A DNA stretch of 64,000 bases from Steroidobacter gossypii (lineage in GTDB: Bacteria; Pseudomonadota; Gammaproteobacteria; Steroidobacterales; Steroidobacteraceae), in contig NZ_JAEVLS010000004.1 in the NCBI RefSeq assembly GCF_016801985.1, positions 248,001 through 312,000 of the forward strand. Direction: 5' to 3'. Numbering within the stretch: the first letter of the stretch is position 1; each line of letters begins with the position of its first letter. A program made the position numbers and the translations under genes. A model generated the notes under the pieces. That model ran no database searches, was not told where the DNA came from, and worked only from the letters and a program-made list of their open reading frames with translations. Shown here in pieces: positions 53,092 through 62,800 of this stretch.

Positions 53092-53286
53092 GAGGAATCT
53101 CTTTGCCTCGACCGGCCTACGCGCGGTCGCATGGCAGACGGGAATGTGCGAAATGGATGCTCACTTCCGAGCACCGCGCGCGACGCTGAACGGAAGCGGT
53201 CAGCTGTTGGAAGAGATCTTTGGCGGATCACGCATTGCGCAGTGAACGCTATTTTTGTGCGCGCGAATTGTCAACCAAGGATCACA

Positions 53287-53318
53287 TTGTGGGACTGCTA
53301 CATACATTCGTCCCACAA
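53287..53318. terminator. Hairpin downstream of the beta-helix protein gene
   Basis: Perfect 9-bp arms TTGTGGGAC (53287-53295) and GTCCCACAA (53310-53318) with a 14-base loop begin 12 bases after the lyase-like stop on the minus strand. There is no T-run. It may end that transcript or separate expression of the two polysaccharide genes. The remaining part of the 238-bp gap shows no gene. Confidence 0.45.
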
Positions 53319-53329
53319 CGTGGGCCAGG

Positions 53330-56026
53330 TCACCGTGGCTTGAGGGCGACCTCGACCTTCTCCAATACCGTTCGGTTCCCAGCCGATGCCGTCCCGGTGA
53401 ATTGAAATCCGAAACCACCGAGGCTGCTGGAGACCTCCGGCAGCTTTGCACTGAGGTGAACTTCGTCGGGTAACTGGTAACTTTGCTGTGCACTTGTCTG
53501 CGGGGATCGAGTACTCACATCCGCCGAGAGCACGTTGCCAACCAGCTTCAGCTCAACATGAGCACCGGGCATGAAGACGGAGCTCTCGACATAGCAATCC
53601 GGGAAGATCGTCCGCACGCCGTTGACGTACTCGCTCAGCGAAACTCGTGTGGAGTTGCCGGACGATGCAATCGGCTGGTTGCCATTCAGCGGGTCGCTGG
53701 ACAGTCGCTCGAAGCGTAACGCGTACCCCGTGCGAGACACGGGATCCCACTTCAGATAGATCTCGAGATACTGATCCGTCGCACTACCGAAGCCTTGCCC
53801 TCCGATCTTCTCCGGCGTGAGGCTCAGCGATAACGACATATCGGAGAACGGGCCGCGCGGCTGATAAAGCAGGCGCGCGCCCTGAGTGGTGGTGAGCAGC
53901 CCGGGGACGCCCGCTGCCCCGTCTCTATCGCCCACCACATAGGTCCATGGCTGCGCAGCCGACGGTGTCCAGGGCTGGCTCACATCGGACGGCTTGATCG
54001 TATCCGCATACCACACGTCGCTCTGGTTGAGCGCGTGCCCGTTCCAAGTGATATTCGCGAAGTCAGTGGCGATCACGAACGGCTCGGCGACATCCCCGCT
54101 CGCAATCGCTCTGGAGGTGGCTACCTCCACCGAGCGATCGGCGGCTTTGCTGAACTGATACCTGGGCGTGATCACCGCCGTCAGGTAACGACCGATATCG
54201 CCGCCGCTCAAACGATAGTTCTTGTAAGGAACATTGAGTGTGCTGACCGCGACCTCCACGGCCTTGTCGCCGGGAGCGCTTCCTCGGTACCACGTGATCG
54301 TGGACCAATCGGTGAACTCAGGATGGTCATAGGCGATCCGCAGAGCGGCCGTGTTCTGGCCGATCTCGATGGAAGGCTTGCCCACGACCACGGGCGCGGC
54401 GACCGTCCGAGGACGGATGTGCAACGTGACCTGGGCCACCAGACCATTCGGCGCAGTGGCCGTCACCACTGAATCGACGATCCTGCCGTTCGCATTCGGC
54501 CTGGCCCGCAGATGCAATCCGCCATCCCCAGCATTGCTCAAGTCAGTGAACAAAGACTCGTCGTACTCGAAGCGCACGGCATCGCCGGAAAAGAAGTTCT
54601 CGGGCTCGAACCTCGGCGTGATCACGACCTGATTCGCCGGGTCGTCCGACGCCAGGGTGGTGACATCGGCGCTCAGCGTCATCTTGAATGCGGTGTCGCG
54701 CTGGTGCTGCTGGCCGGAGGGGTTCCAACCGTCGCTGCCCTTGAGCAGGTTATGCACGTTGTACTCGTTGCCGACTTTGAAGATCTCGAGCGCGGGGCCC
54801 GCCAGTGTCTGTGTGACCCGAGGATGGCGTGGATCGAACACGACCGGCGTGCCGTCCTCGTACACATTGTTGTAAACGTAGTGCTTCACGTCCGGTCTCT
54901 GATTGTTCTCCCAACGGATCTCCTGCTTGCGGCCCTTGAACACGTTGTCGATCAGTGCCCAATGGCCGCCGCTCTTGGCCCACCAGAACGCCGGGCTGTC
55001 GTTGTGAAAGTTGAAAGTGGAATTGAGGAATACGGCCAGCGTCGAGGATCCGCCGTAGGAAGGATGGCTGCCATGGAAGTCGAAGGTGCAGTTTTCGAAG
55101 ACGTTGATCGAACCGCTGGCGATGGCGTCGTCGGTCAACTGGAAATAGGAGTTCCTGTAATAGGCCCGCACCGGCCGCATGGCGATCAGGTTCAAGAAGC
55201 TGACGAAGCGCACGTTCTCGAAATACATGCGATCCACCGGACCGCCCGCCGACGTGATCGTCTGCGCCTGCACCCTCGCATCGCTTCGTCTTGGAACGTT
55301 CTGCGACGGATCTCGCGGGAACACCAGATCGACCGAAGTGTAATTGCCGATCGTCAGGTTATAGGCGGAAAAGCGGGTGCCGACGCCTATCACGTTCCAG
55401 TTGCCGTTCGAACCCATGGTCTGGCCACGGTTGCCGGCGATTCTCACGTCATCCGCATTGCTCGTGAGACCCTTGAAGGTCAAGCCCGCCTGTGGAAATG
55501 AAATGCCGATGAGCCCCGGATGTTCGGGCGTATTGGCGTCGTGCGGATCCTTGTAGTCGTCGGTCCAGTAGACGCCCGGCGCGAAATTGACGGTGGTTCC
55601 AGCGGCGATTCCGGCCGCCGCGAGCTCCTGCAATGTTTTGAACGTCAGTGCCGTTCGCCTGGCTTCATCCAGGTAGGCATCCACGATCACGTTGGTGGGC
55701 GTCAACTCGAGGAACCGGGCCGTGAGCACCAGATCGGACTCGACGACATCATGCGCGAAGTCCCACATGTGGCCCCGCTCGTCGATGAACCAGCCGACGA
55801 AGTAGGCGTTGCCGCCCTTGCGCGGAACCGCCGGCGCCTCCAGCAGAGCTCGATGGTCGACCGCCACCTGCTTGGCGTCGCCAGCAACCACGTAGGTCAC
55901 AGAATGTCGAGTCGGCGGTGTGACTGCCTCGTTGGCGCGACAACCGGCCAGAAGGGCAAACACAAACGCGATGAAGACGCCGGGAAGCCTCGTCCAGGCC
56001 GATCGATGACAGGTCATCCTTGGCAA
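53330..56026 (-). CDS. Beta-helix (pectin-lyase fold) lipoprotein with N-terminal InlB/Flg_new-like repeat
   Basis: 898 residues with a lipobox LLAGC (Cys29), so outer-membrane or surface anchored. Residues of about 42-110 resemble a Listeria-Bacteroides (Flg_new) repeat (GGNAYFVGWFIDERGHMWDFAHDVVESDLVLTA). A right-handed beta-helix at about 115-420 follows, with FAPGVYWTDD, successive DRMYFENVRF, YYRNSYFQLTDD, NVFENCTFDFHG and LNSTFNFHN rungs. This is the layout of pectate lyase/pectinesterase-like proteins. Ig-like modules and a C-terminal LamG-type sandwich (DQYLEIYLKWDPVSRTGYALRFE) follow. It probably cleaves or de-esterifies a uronate polysaccharide, but no catalytic residues could be fixed. 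It works with the glycosidase-like gene downstream. Confidence 0.8.
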   Translation of the reverse strand: MPRMTCHRSAWTRLPGVFIAFVFALLAGCRANEAVTPPTRHSVTYVVAGDAKQVAVDHRALLEAPAVPRKGGNAYFVGWFIDERGHMWDFAHDVVESDLVLTARFLELTPTNVIVDAYLDEARRTALTFKTLQELAAAGIAAGTTVNFAPGVYWTDDYKDPHDANTPEHPGLIGISFPQAGLTFKGLTSNADDVRIAGNRGQTMGSNGNWNVIGVGTRFSAYNLTIGNYTSVDLVFPRDPSQNVPRRSDARVQAQTITSAGGPVDRMYFENVRFVSFLNLIAMRPVRAYYRNSYFQLTDDAIASGSINVFENCTFDFHGSHPSYGGSSTLAVFLNSTFNFHNDSPAFWWAKSGGHWALIDNVFKGRKQEIRWENNQRPDVKHYVYNNVYEDGTPVVFDPRHPRVTQTLAGPALEIFKVGNEYNVHNLLKGSDGWNPSGQQHQRDTAFKMTLSADVTTLASDDPANQVVITPRFEPENFFSGDAVRFEYDESLFTDLSNAGDGGLHLRARPNANGRIVDSVVTATAPNGLVAQVTLHIRPRTVAAPVVVGKPSIEIGQNTAALRIAYDHPEFTDWSTITWYRGSAPGDKAVEVAVSTLNVPYKNYRLSGGDIGRYLTAVITPRYQFSKAADRSVEVATSRAIASGDVAEPFVIATDFANITWNGHALNQSDVWYADTIKPSDVSQPWTPSAAQPWTYVVGDRDGAAGVPGLLTTTQGARLLYQPRGPFSDMSLSLSLTPEKIGGQGFGSATDQYLEIYLKWDPVSRTGYALRFERLSSDPLNGNQPIASSGNSTRVSLSEYVNGVRTIFPDCYVESSVFMPGAHVELKLVGNVLSADVSTRSPQTSAQQSYQLPDEVHLSAKLPEVSSSLGGFGFQFTGTASAGNRTVLEKVEVALKPR

Positions 56027-56183
56027 GATACCCGAGCCTGCCCCGGGTTGCCCAGGTCAAAAACCGCGACCCGCGCGCTGCAGATGGACACAAAGCTGCT
56101 TATGATGCGCGCTGTTCCGGCCACAGCAGCGTAGACATTCATATGACTCGAAGACCGGCGGCGCTGGATGACTGAGGATTGAC

Positions 56184-58931
56184 GTGGGGTACGCAGATCA
56201 GCGAAACAACGCAGATACGGCGCAGGCAGGCGACACGCCGAGTTTCATCTGGCGTTTCGCGGACGCCGAGCTCGATGAGGCCAGCTGGCGCCTGAGCGTG
56301 CGCGGCCAGCCGATCGAGCTGGAGCCGCGTCCATTGCAGGTTCTTCGGGAGCTGCTCCGGTCCGCCGGCGAGGTGGTGCGCAAAGATGAGCTGGTGGAGG
56401 CGGTCTACGGCCATCAGCATGTGACCGATGGCGCACTGAATCAGGCCATCAGCAAACTGCGCAGCGCGCTCGGCGATCGCGATCAGACCATCATCGCCAC
56501 CGTGCACCGTCTGGGCTATCGGCTGGCGGCGCCGGTGCAGGTACGGGTCGCGTCCAGCGCTCAGGCCCAGCCGGTCACCCTGCAGGTCGGCGGCACGTTG
56601 CCGAAGCGCGATCAATGGGAGTTGAGCGAGCCGCTCGGCTCCAACCGCGGCATCGAGGTCTGGCTCGCGAAGCACCGCAAGCTCGGGGAGCAGCGCGTCT
56701 TCAAAGTCAGTGTCGACGGCGCGCGGCTGTCCTGCCTCAAGCGCGAAGTCACGCTGTATCGCATGTTGAGCCAGCAGCTCGGCGAGCGCGACGACTTCGT
56801 CAAGGTGCTGGACTGGAACTTCGAGCAAGCTCCTTTTTATATCGAATGCGAGTTTGGCGGCGCCGATCTGCTGCAATGGTGGCAGGCGCAGAACGGTGCG
56901 ATCGGCGTGCCGCTCCAGCAGCGCCTGCAATTGGTGGCGGCGGTCGCCGACTCCATCGCCGATGCGCACGCGATCGGCGTGCTACACAAGGATTTGAAGC
57001 CCGGCAACATCTTGATCGAGGCGGCGGGCGACGGCAGCTTCCGCACGCGCGTCGCCGATTTCGGTAGCGCCCATCTGCTGCATCTGGACCGTCTGGCCCA
57101 GTTCGGCATCACGCAACTCGGCTTCACCCAAACTCACACACAAATGGCGAGCGGCGGCACGCCGCTGTATCTCGCGCCGGAAGTGATCGCGGATGGCAGC
57201 GCCACTGCCCTGTCGGACGTCTACGCGCTCGGCGTCGTGCTGTATCAACTGGTCGTCGGCGATCTGCGCAAGCCGCTGGCGCCGGGTTGGGAGCGCGATG
57301 TTCCGGACGAGGTCCTCCGAGGTGACATTGCCGCGGCGGTCGACGGAAACCCACAACGCCGCCTGGCATCGGCGCGCGAGCTTGCGCAGCGTCTGCGCCA
57401 GCTCGATGCGCGCCGCGAAGATTTGCGCGCTCAACAGAAGCTGCGCGAAAGCGCCGCGGAGACGGCGCGCCAACTCGATCGGCTGCGCGCGCGCCGGCCA
57501 TGGGTCCTTACTGCGGTCACGGCACTCTGCCTGGGCCTCGCTCTGGGTGGGTGGTTCTATGTAGACGCCCTGAACTCCGGGCGCGAGGCCCGCGAGCAGG
57601 CAGCAATCGCGCAGGCCGTCACCGATTTCTTCAGCCGCGAAGTGCTATCCGCAGCCGCGCCTTACGAGGACATCGAGAAGTCGAACACACCGACAGTGCG
57701 CGAGGCAGTGGACCGCGCGCTGAGTCGCGTTGGCGAACGGTTTCGCGATCAGCCCGCGATTGAAGCCGCGATCCGCGCGACGGCCGGTGAGGTCTATGGT
57801 GAGTTGACGGATCTGCAGGCGGCGATCGATCAGGATCGCAAGGCGCTGGAGCTGTTCCGCGCCAGCCTCGGGCCCGATCATCCGCGCACCCTGCAGGCGC
57901 AGTACTGGCTGTCGCAGGATCTCACGGAGGCTTCGCGCTTCGCTGAGGCCGCGCAGCTGATCGCCGAAGCCGATGCGATGCGCGCCCAAATCGACGCCGA
58001 CCCGCGAACGCTGTTCGCCGCCCATCGCGCGCGTTGCTATCACGAAATCTTGACCTCGGACTACGAGCGCGCAGTCGGCGACTGCGAAGCCACCCTCGCG
58101 AGCCAGCGCCAGCTCGATCCGAACGATCAAACCGCGTTATTCAAATGGCTCGCCAATCTGGCCACCCTGCATTCGCGCATGGGTCGCTTCGAGCAGGCCA
58201 ATCCGCTGTTTGCCGAAGGGCTCGCGACCTTGCGCAGGGACGGCTCGGAGGACAGCCTGACGGGCGCCCGCTTCAAGAATCTCTATGCCATCAATCTCGT
58301 GCTGGAGCGCCGCTACGAACAAGCCGAGCCGCTGCTTCGTGAGGCATATGAAACAATGGTCGCGCACAACCCCGCGAATCTTTATGCGCACGAAACACTT
58401 GGGCTACTGGCGGTTGTGTATGCGCGCACCGGTCGGCTGCAGGAAGCCCTCGCGGCCAGCCGCACGAGCTACGAGAACTATCTGCGCGACGCCGGCGCCG
58501 ATAGTCACTTCACGGCGCTCGCCGAGGGCCTGTTGGGGCTACACGAGTGCGAGGCTGGCGAGTGCGACAGTGGGATCGCACATCTCGAGTCAGCGCGAAC
58601 GCGGCTGGGTCAACAACTCGGCGAACAACATCCACAAACGCAGCGGCTGCAGTTCTTCCTGGCCAGATCGCTGCTCAAGGGCAGGCGCCCGCCCGAGGCC
58701 GTCGAGCCTCTGCTCGCCACGCTCGACGCCGAAGCGCTCGAAACCGCATCTCCGGAGCGCGACTGGGCGCCGCGCCTCGATCTGTTGCGCGGTCGACTGT
58801 TGATCGCCAAAGGTCGAGACGCCGAGGCAGCGGCACTGATCGAGCCGGCCTTGGCTCGCCTTCGGCAGCTCGGCTCGGCGCAGACCGAGGTAGTCGCGGC
58901 GGAACAGGTGCTGGCACTCAGAGATCGTTGA
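56184..58931 (+). CDS. Winged-helix / Ser-Thr protein kinase / transmembrane / TPR regulator
   Basis: 915 residues from a GTG at 56184 with AGGA upstream. Residues of about 20-118 form an OmpR/CadC-type winged helix (LEPRPLQVLRELLRSAGEVV...VTDGALNQAISKLRSALGD). A protein-kinase domain spans about 145-410 with a loose Gly loop, Lys174 (RVFKVSV), Glu188, the catalytic loop HKDLKPGN (268-275), DFG (292-294) and APE (331-333), so it should be active. One membrane helix lies at about 439-460, followed by roughly 450 residues of TPR-type helices outside. It may sense a periplasmic partner through TPRs and both phosphorylate and bind DNA at the membrane. The stop overlaps the convergent luxR stop by 14 bases. 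The adhesin nearby is a possible target. Confidence 0.9.
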   Translation: MGYADQRNNADTAQAGDTPSFIWRFADAELDEASWRLSVRGQPIELEPRPLQVLRELLRSAGEVVRKDELVEAVYGHQHVTDGALNQAISKLRSALGDRDQTIIATVHRLGYRLAAPVQVRVASSAQAQPVTLQVGGTLPKRDQWELSEPLGSNRGIEVWLAKHRKLGEQRVFKVSVDGARLSCLKREVTLYRMLSQQLGERDDFVKVLDWNFEQAPFYIECEFGGADLLQWWQAQNGAIGVPLQQRLQLVAAVADSIADAHAIGVLHKDLKPGNILIEAAGDGSFRTRVADFGSAHLLHLDRLAQFGITQLGFTQTHTQMASGGTPLYLAPEVIADGSATALSDVYALGVVLYQLVVGDLRKPLAPGWERDVPDEVLRGDIAAAVDGNPQRRLASARELAQRLRQLDARREDLRAQQKLRESAAETARQLDRLRARRPWVLTAVTALCLGLALGGWFYVDALNSGREAREQAAIAQAVTDFFSREVLSAAAPYEDIEKSNTPTVREAVDRALSRVGERFRDQPAIEAAIRATAGEVYGELTDLQAAIDQDRKALELFRASLGPDHPRTLQAQYWLSQDLTEASRFAEAAQLIAEADAMRAQIDADPRTLFAAHRARCYHEILTSDYERAVGDCEATLASQRQLDPNDQTALFKWLANLATLHSRMGRFEQANPLFAEGLATLRRDGSEDSLTGARFKNLYAINLVLERRYEQAEPLLREAYETMVAHNPANLYAHETLGLLAVVYARTGRLQEALAASRTSYENYLRDAGADSHFTALAEGLLGLHECEAGECDSGIAHLESARTRLGQQLGEQHPQTQRLQFFLARSLLKGRRPPEAVEPLLATLDAEALETASPERDWAPRLDLLRGRLLIAKGRDAEAAALIEPALARLRQLGSAQTEVVAAEQVLALRDR

Positions 58932-59634
58932 GACGCGCGACCAGCTCGGCTTGGCGGCTAACGCCGAGCTTGGCGCAGATGGTCTTGATTTGTGAGCGCA
59001 CCGTGCCGACGGCCACGCCTCGGGCCGAAGCGATCGCCTGGGGCGTCTCGCCCGCCCCGACTTGCATCGCGATCTGCGTCTCCGCCGCCGTGAGGCCATA
59101 GGCTGCCTGCACGACCGCAGCTCGGCGCTCGTTCGGCACCCTCGTCCCTCGCACGATGACCAGTACGCGCGGAGCGAACTCCGTTTCGAACTCCCGACGA
59201 GGCAACGAAACGACTTCCAGCACGAGCGGTGAAGCTTCGATGCGGCCACCGCGCACCACGATCATCCGGCGCCTCGGGTTGGCGACCCCGTTGTCGGCGA
59301 ATGCCGCAGCCGCAATCGCGTCATCGAGCGCCTGCGTTTCCGCGGGGTTGTCCGTGCAGAGGCGCACCGATTTGAGGCATAAGGCGGCATCGGTCCGCAC
59401 CAGCGCTTCCGCCGTGGGCGTGAGCGACAGCACGCTTCCCGCCCCATCGCAGACGAAGGCCGCAAGCGAGAGCGCTTCCATCGCGCCGGTGAGAACGGCA
59501 GCGGCCTCGGCGGCCATCTGAGCCCGCACGGCGGCCGGCAAAGTCGGCGTGACGCGGACGATGACTTCACGTTCCGCGCTCGAGGGCTGCTGCACGGAAT
59601 GGCGCGCCGAGCCGTCACGCAAGTCTGTGAACAT
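58918..59634 (-). CDS. LuxR-type transcriptional regulator
   Basis: 238 residues from the ATG at 59634; a GTG at 59730 would add an implausible Arg/Pro-rich leader. The C-terminal LuxR helix-turn-helix lies at about 172-230 (YGLTAAETQIAMQVGAGETPQAIASARGVAVGTVRSQIKTICAKLGV). The N-terminal part resembles a PAS-like sensor (AFVCDGAGSVLSLTPTAEALV). No receiver-domain phosphorylation site is present. It lies between the kinase gene (convergent, overlapping by 14 bases) and the adhesin gene (same strand, 200 bp upstream), so it may control adhesin production. Confidence 0.85.
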   Translation of the reverse strand: MFTDLRDGSARHSVQQPSSAEREVIVRVTPTLPAAVRAQMAAEAAAVLTGAMEALSLAAFVCDGAGSVLSLTPTAEALVRTDAALCLKSVRLCTDNPAETQALDDAIAAAAFADNGVANPRRRMIVVRGGRIEASPLVLEVVSLPRREFETEFAPRVLVIVRGTRVPNERRAAVVQAAYGLTAAETQIAMQVGAGETPQAIASARGVAVGTVRSQIKTICAKLGVSRQAELVARLNDL

Positions 59635-59750
59635 ATTCGCTAGCCTCTGGAGCCGTGGTGTCAAACGGGGCGGAATCCCGTGTCCCGCAACCCGATCAAC
59701 CGTAAGCCCAGCAGCGGCGCGAATCCTCACGGAGTTCTCACCGATTCATC

Positions 59751-59775
59751 ACGGCGCGCGAATGGCGCGCGCCGT
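59751..59775. terminator. Perfect 10-bp hairpin between adhesin and luxR genes
   Basis: Arms ACGGCGCGCG (59751-59760) and CGCGCGCCGT (59766-59775) with the loop AATGG lie in the 200-bp gap downstream of the adhesin stop and upstream of the luxR start. They probably insulate luxR from adhesin transcription. On the plus strand the stem is followed by CAGCTTTT. Confidence 0.55.
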
Positions 59776-59811
59776 CAGCTTTTGGTCACCTCTGTTGTCC
59801 CTCCATTGCAA

Positions 59812-59829
59812 ACTTCACCCAATTGAAGT
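59812..59829 (-). terminator. Small hairpin just after the adhesin stop
   Basis: ACTTCA (59812-59817) and TGAAGT (59824-59829) with a 6-base loop lie 6 bases after the adhesin stop on the minus strand and are followed by TT. A weak terminator is possible, backed up by the larger stem at 59751-59775. Confidence 0.35.
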
Positions 59830-59834
59830 GGGGG

Positions 59835-62800
59835 TCAGCAGTCCGGCGTGCTGCTCTCCTCATCCCGCTGATCGGCCGGCAGGCACACCGACGGCTCCAA
59901 CGTGCCGAACAGGCTCACGTCCGGATCGTACGAGCCCCAGTCGATATCGAGCCCTGTCTCCAGCGTCCCGGTCTGGCTCTGCAGGGTCCTCACCAGCGTC
60001 TCCGCCGGCGATGTGAACTGGATCTCACCCAGACCCTGGAATTGATTGAAGCCGGCCAGCGCGGCGAGCGCGCTCTGGGAAGCGAACTGGTTCAAGGTCG
60101 TGTTCACGCCCGCGGTCGGCGATACTGCCGGGGCGCGACTCGGATCGTCGGGGTCGATGCTCTGTGGCACAAACAGACGCAGACTGTTGCCTGCGCCGAG
60201 CTGGAACTCGATAGCGTCGGTCGGGCTGCCGATCAGCCCTCCGGTGGGATCGGTCGTTCCGGCACGCAACTCGGCCGCGCGCGCGGTCACCGGGCCCGCG
60301 CCCGGAGCGGCGAAGATATTGCGCCCCGCTGCGAGCAGCAGCCGGTCGCTGGCGCTCACGCGGTTGAGAATCAGATCGCCGGTGCGGGTGAGCAATTCGA
60401 TATCGCCGGCGTCCCCGCCGGAGGCCTGCACGTTCACGCTTTGCAAGCCATCCGCCTCGTCGATGAAGATGCCGCCCCCGGTCGTGGTGGCGCTCAGTGT
60501 TGCCACCTCCGTGTCCAGTCGCCCGCTGCTGTTCAAGGTCGTGCCCGACAGCGTCGACGCAGCGCCGATCGAGCGCGCATTGAGCGTCAAGGCATTGGCA
60601 ACCAGGCGAGTGGTGTCGTCCCCGTCGTCGGCGATCGCACCCGATGTTGCCGTGAGCGTGACGGCGTTGGAGGCGCTGACGGTATTCACGACGATGTCGC
60701 CAGTAGCGCTGGCCACGTCGATGTCACGCGCGGCGCTCACGTTCACAAGCGTCAGACCGTTCTGCTCACTGATGTACACGTCGCCCGTGCTCGCCACGGC
60801 GTTGAGTGCATCAATATTTGTGTTGAGCCGTGCGTTGCTCGCGCCGATCGTAGTGGCTGCAACGGTGAGCGTGCGGCCGGAGACCAAGTGACCTGCAGTG
60901 CCGGAGATCGCCCCTCGGCTTGCAGCCGTTCCTGCCGTCAGCGTGACATCACCGGCGCGGCCGTTCACCGAACCATTCAAGGTGATTCCGCTGCCAGCGC
61001 CGCCGGCCGTCAGCGTGACTCCATCACCGTTGGCCGCGGCGACAGTGAGCGAGCCATTGCCCGTTTGCACATCAACGGCGCCTCCGATGGCGTTCGCGGT
61101 CAAGTTCAACGCGTCTGTTTCGGCGATGAAGATGCCGCCGTTGGTGCTCGTCGCATTGATCGAGGCGACGGTCGTGTTCAAGCGCGCGCCGCTGGCGCCG
61201 ATCGTGCCGCCGGTCATGGTAAGCGAGTTGCCGGTGATGCGAACTCCAGCGTCTGCGACGATTGCGCCGCCGCTCTCAGCCGTTCCGGCTGTTAACGTCA
61301 CATCGCCCGCGCCGGCGTCAACTGCTGCATTCAAAGTGATGCCGTTGCCTGCTCCCCCAGCCGTCAGCGTCACGCCGTTGCCAGTAGCTTGCGCCACCGT
61401 GAGCGCCCCGTTAACGGTGGCGACGTCCAAGGCTCCGCCGCTTGCGTTCGCCGCGAGGTTCACTGCGTCCGCTTCAGTGATGAAGATGCCGCCCCCGGTG
61501 GTCGATGCATTGATCGCGTCGACGTTCGTGTTCAAGCGCGCGCCGCTGGCGCCGATCGTGGCGCCGGTCATGGTGAGCGAGTTGCCAGCGATGTGATTGC
61601 CGACGCCTCCAACGATCGCGCCACGGCTCGCAACTGTTCCCGCGGTTAAAGTCACATCGCCCACGCCGGCGTTCACCGGGCCATTCAAAGTGATGCCGCT
61701 GCCGGCGCCGCCCGCGGTGAGCGTCACACCGTTGCCGCTGGCGGCAGCGACAGTGAGCGAGCCATTGTTCGTTTGCACGTCGAGCGGGCCGCCGATCGCA
61801 CTGGCATTCAGATTTAGAGCATCCGCCTCGATGACGTAGATTCCGCCGTTGCTGCTCGTGGCATTCAACGAGGCAACGTTCGTGTTCAAGCGCGCGGCAA
61901 CCGAGCCGATCATCGAGCCGGTCGCGGTGAGCGTGCCACCGGTGATCTGATGCCCCGCGCCCTGGATGATCGCGCCTCCGTTTGCAGGCGTTCCCGCCGT
62001 CAAAGTCACATCGCCCGCGCCCGCGTTCACCGCTCCGTTCAGAGTGATGCCGTTGCCAGCGCCGCCAGCGACAAGCGTTACTCCATCGCCCGTGGCCACA
62101 TCCACGTTGAGCGCACCGTTGGTCGTGCGCACGTCCGTCATTCCATTGGTCGCGTTCGCGGTCACATTCAACGCGTTCGCTTCGGTGATGAAGATCCCAC
62201 CGTTCGTGCTGGTTGCATTGAGTGCATTCACATTCGTATTCAAGCGCGCCGCGCCTGCGCCGATCGAGGAGCCCGACATGACCAGCAGGTTGCCGGTGAT
62301 CTGATTGCCTGCGCCCGCGACGATCGCCCCACGGCTTGCAGGCGTGCCCGCGTCAAGGAGCACATTGCCGGCGCCGGCATCCACAGCGCCATTGATAGCA
62401 ATGCCGTTACCGGCGCCGCCCGCTGCAAGCGTCACGCCGTCACCAGTTGCCTGAGTCACCGTGAGCGCACCATTCGCGGTGGCGACGTCGACGGCGCCGC
62501 CGCTGGCGTTGGCCGTGAGGGTCAATGCATCCGATTCGCTGATGAAGATTCCGCCGTTGGTGCTCGTTGCGTTCACCGCGGCAACCGTCGTGTTCAAGCG
62601 AGCGGTGCTCGTGCCGACAGTGGAAGCGTTCGCGATGAGCGTATTGCCGGTGATGTGAGCACCGGCGCCCGAGACGATGGCGCCGCGACTCGCGACAGTT
62701 CCCGCGGTCAATGTCACATCGCCGGCGCCAGCGTTTACCGCGCCATTCAGTGTGATGTCGTTGCCTGCGCCGCCAGCGATCAGAGTCACGCCAGTGCCGG

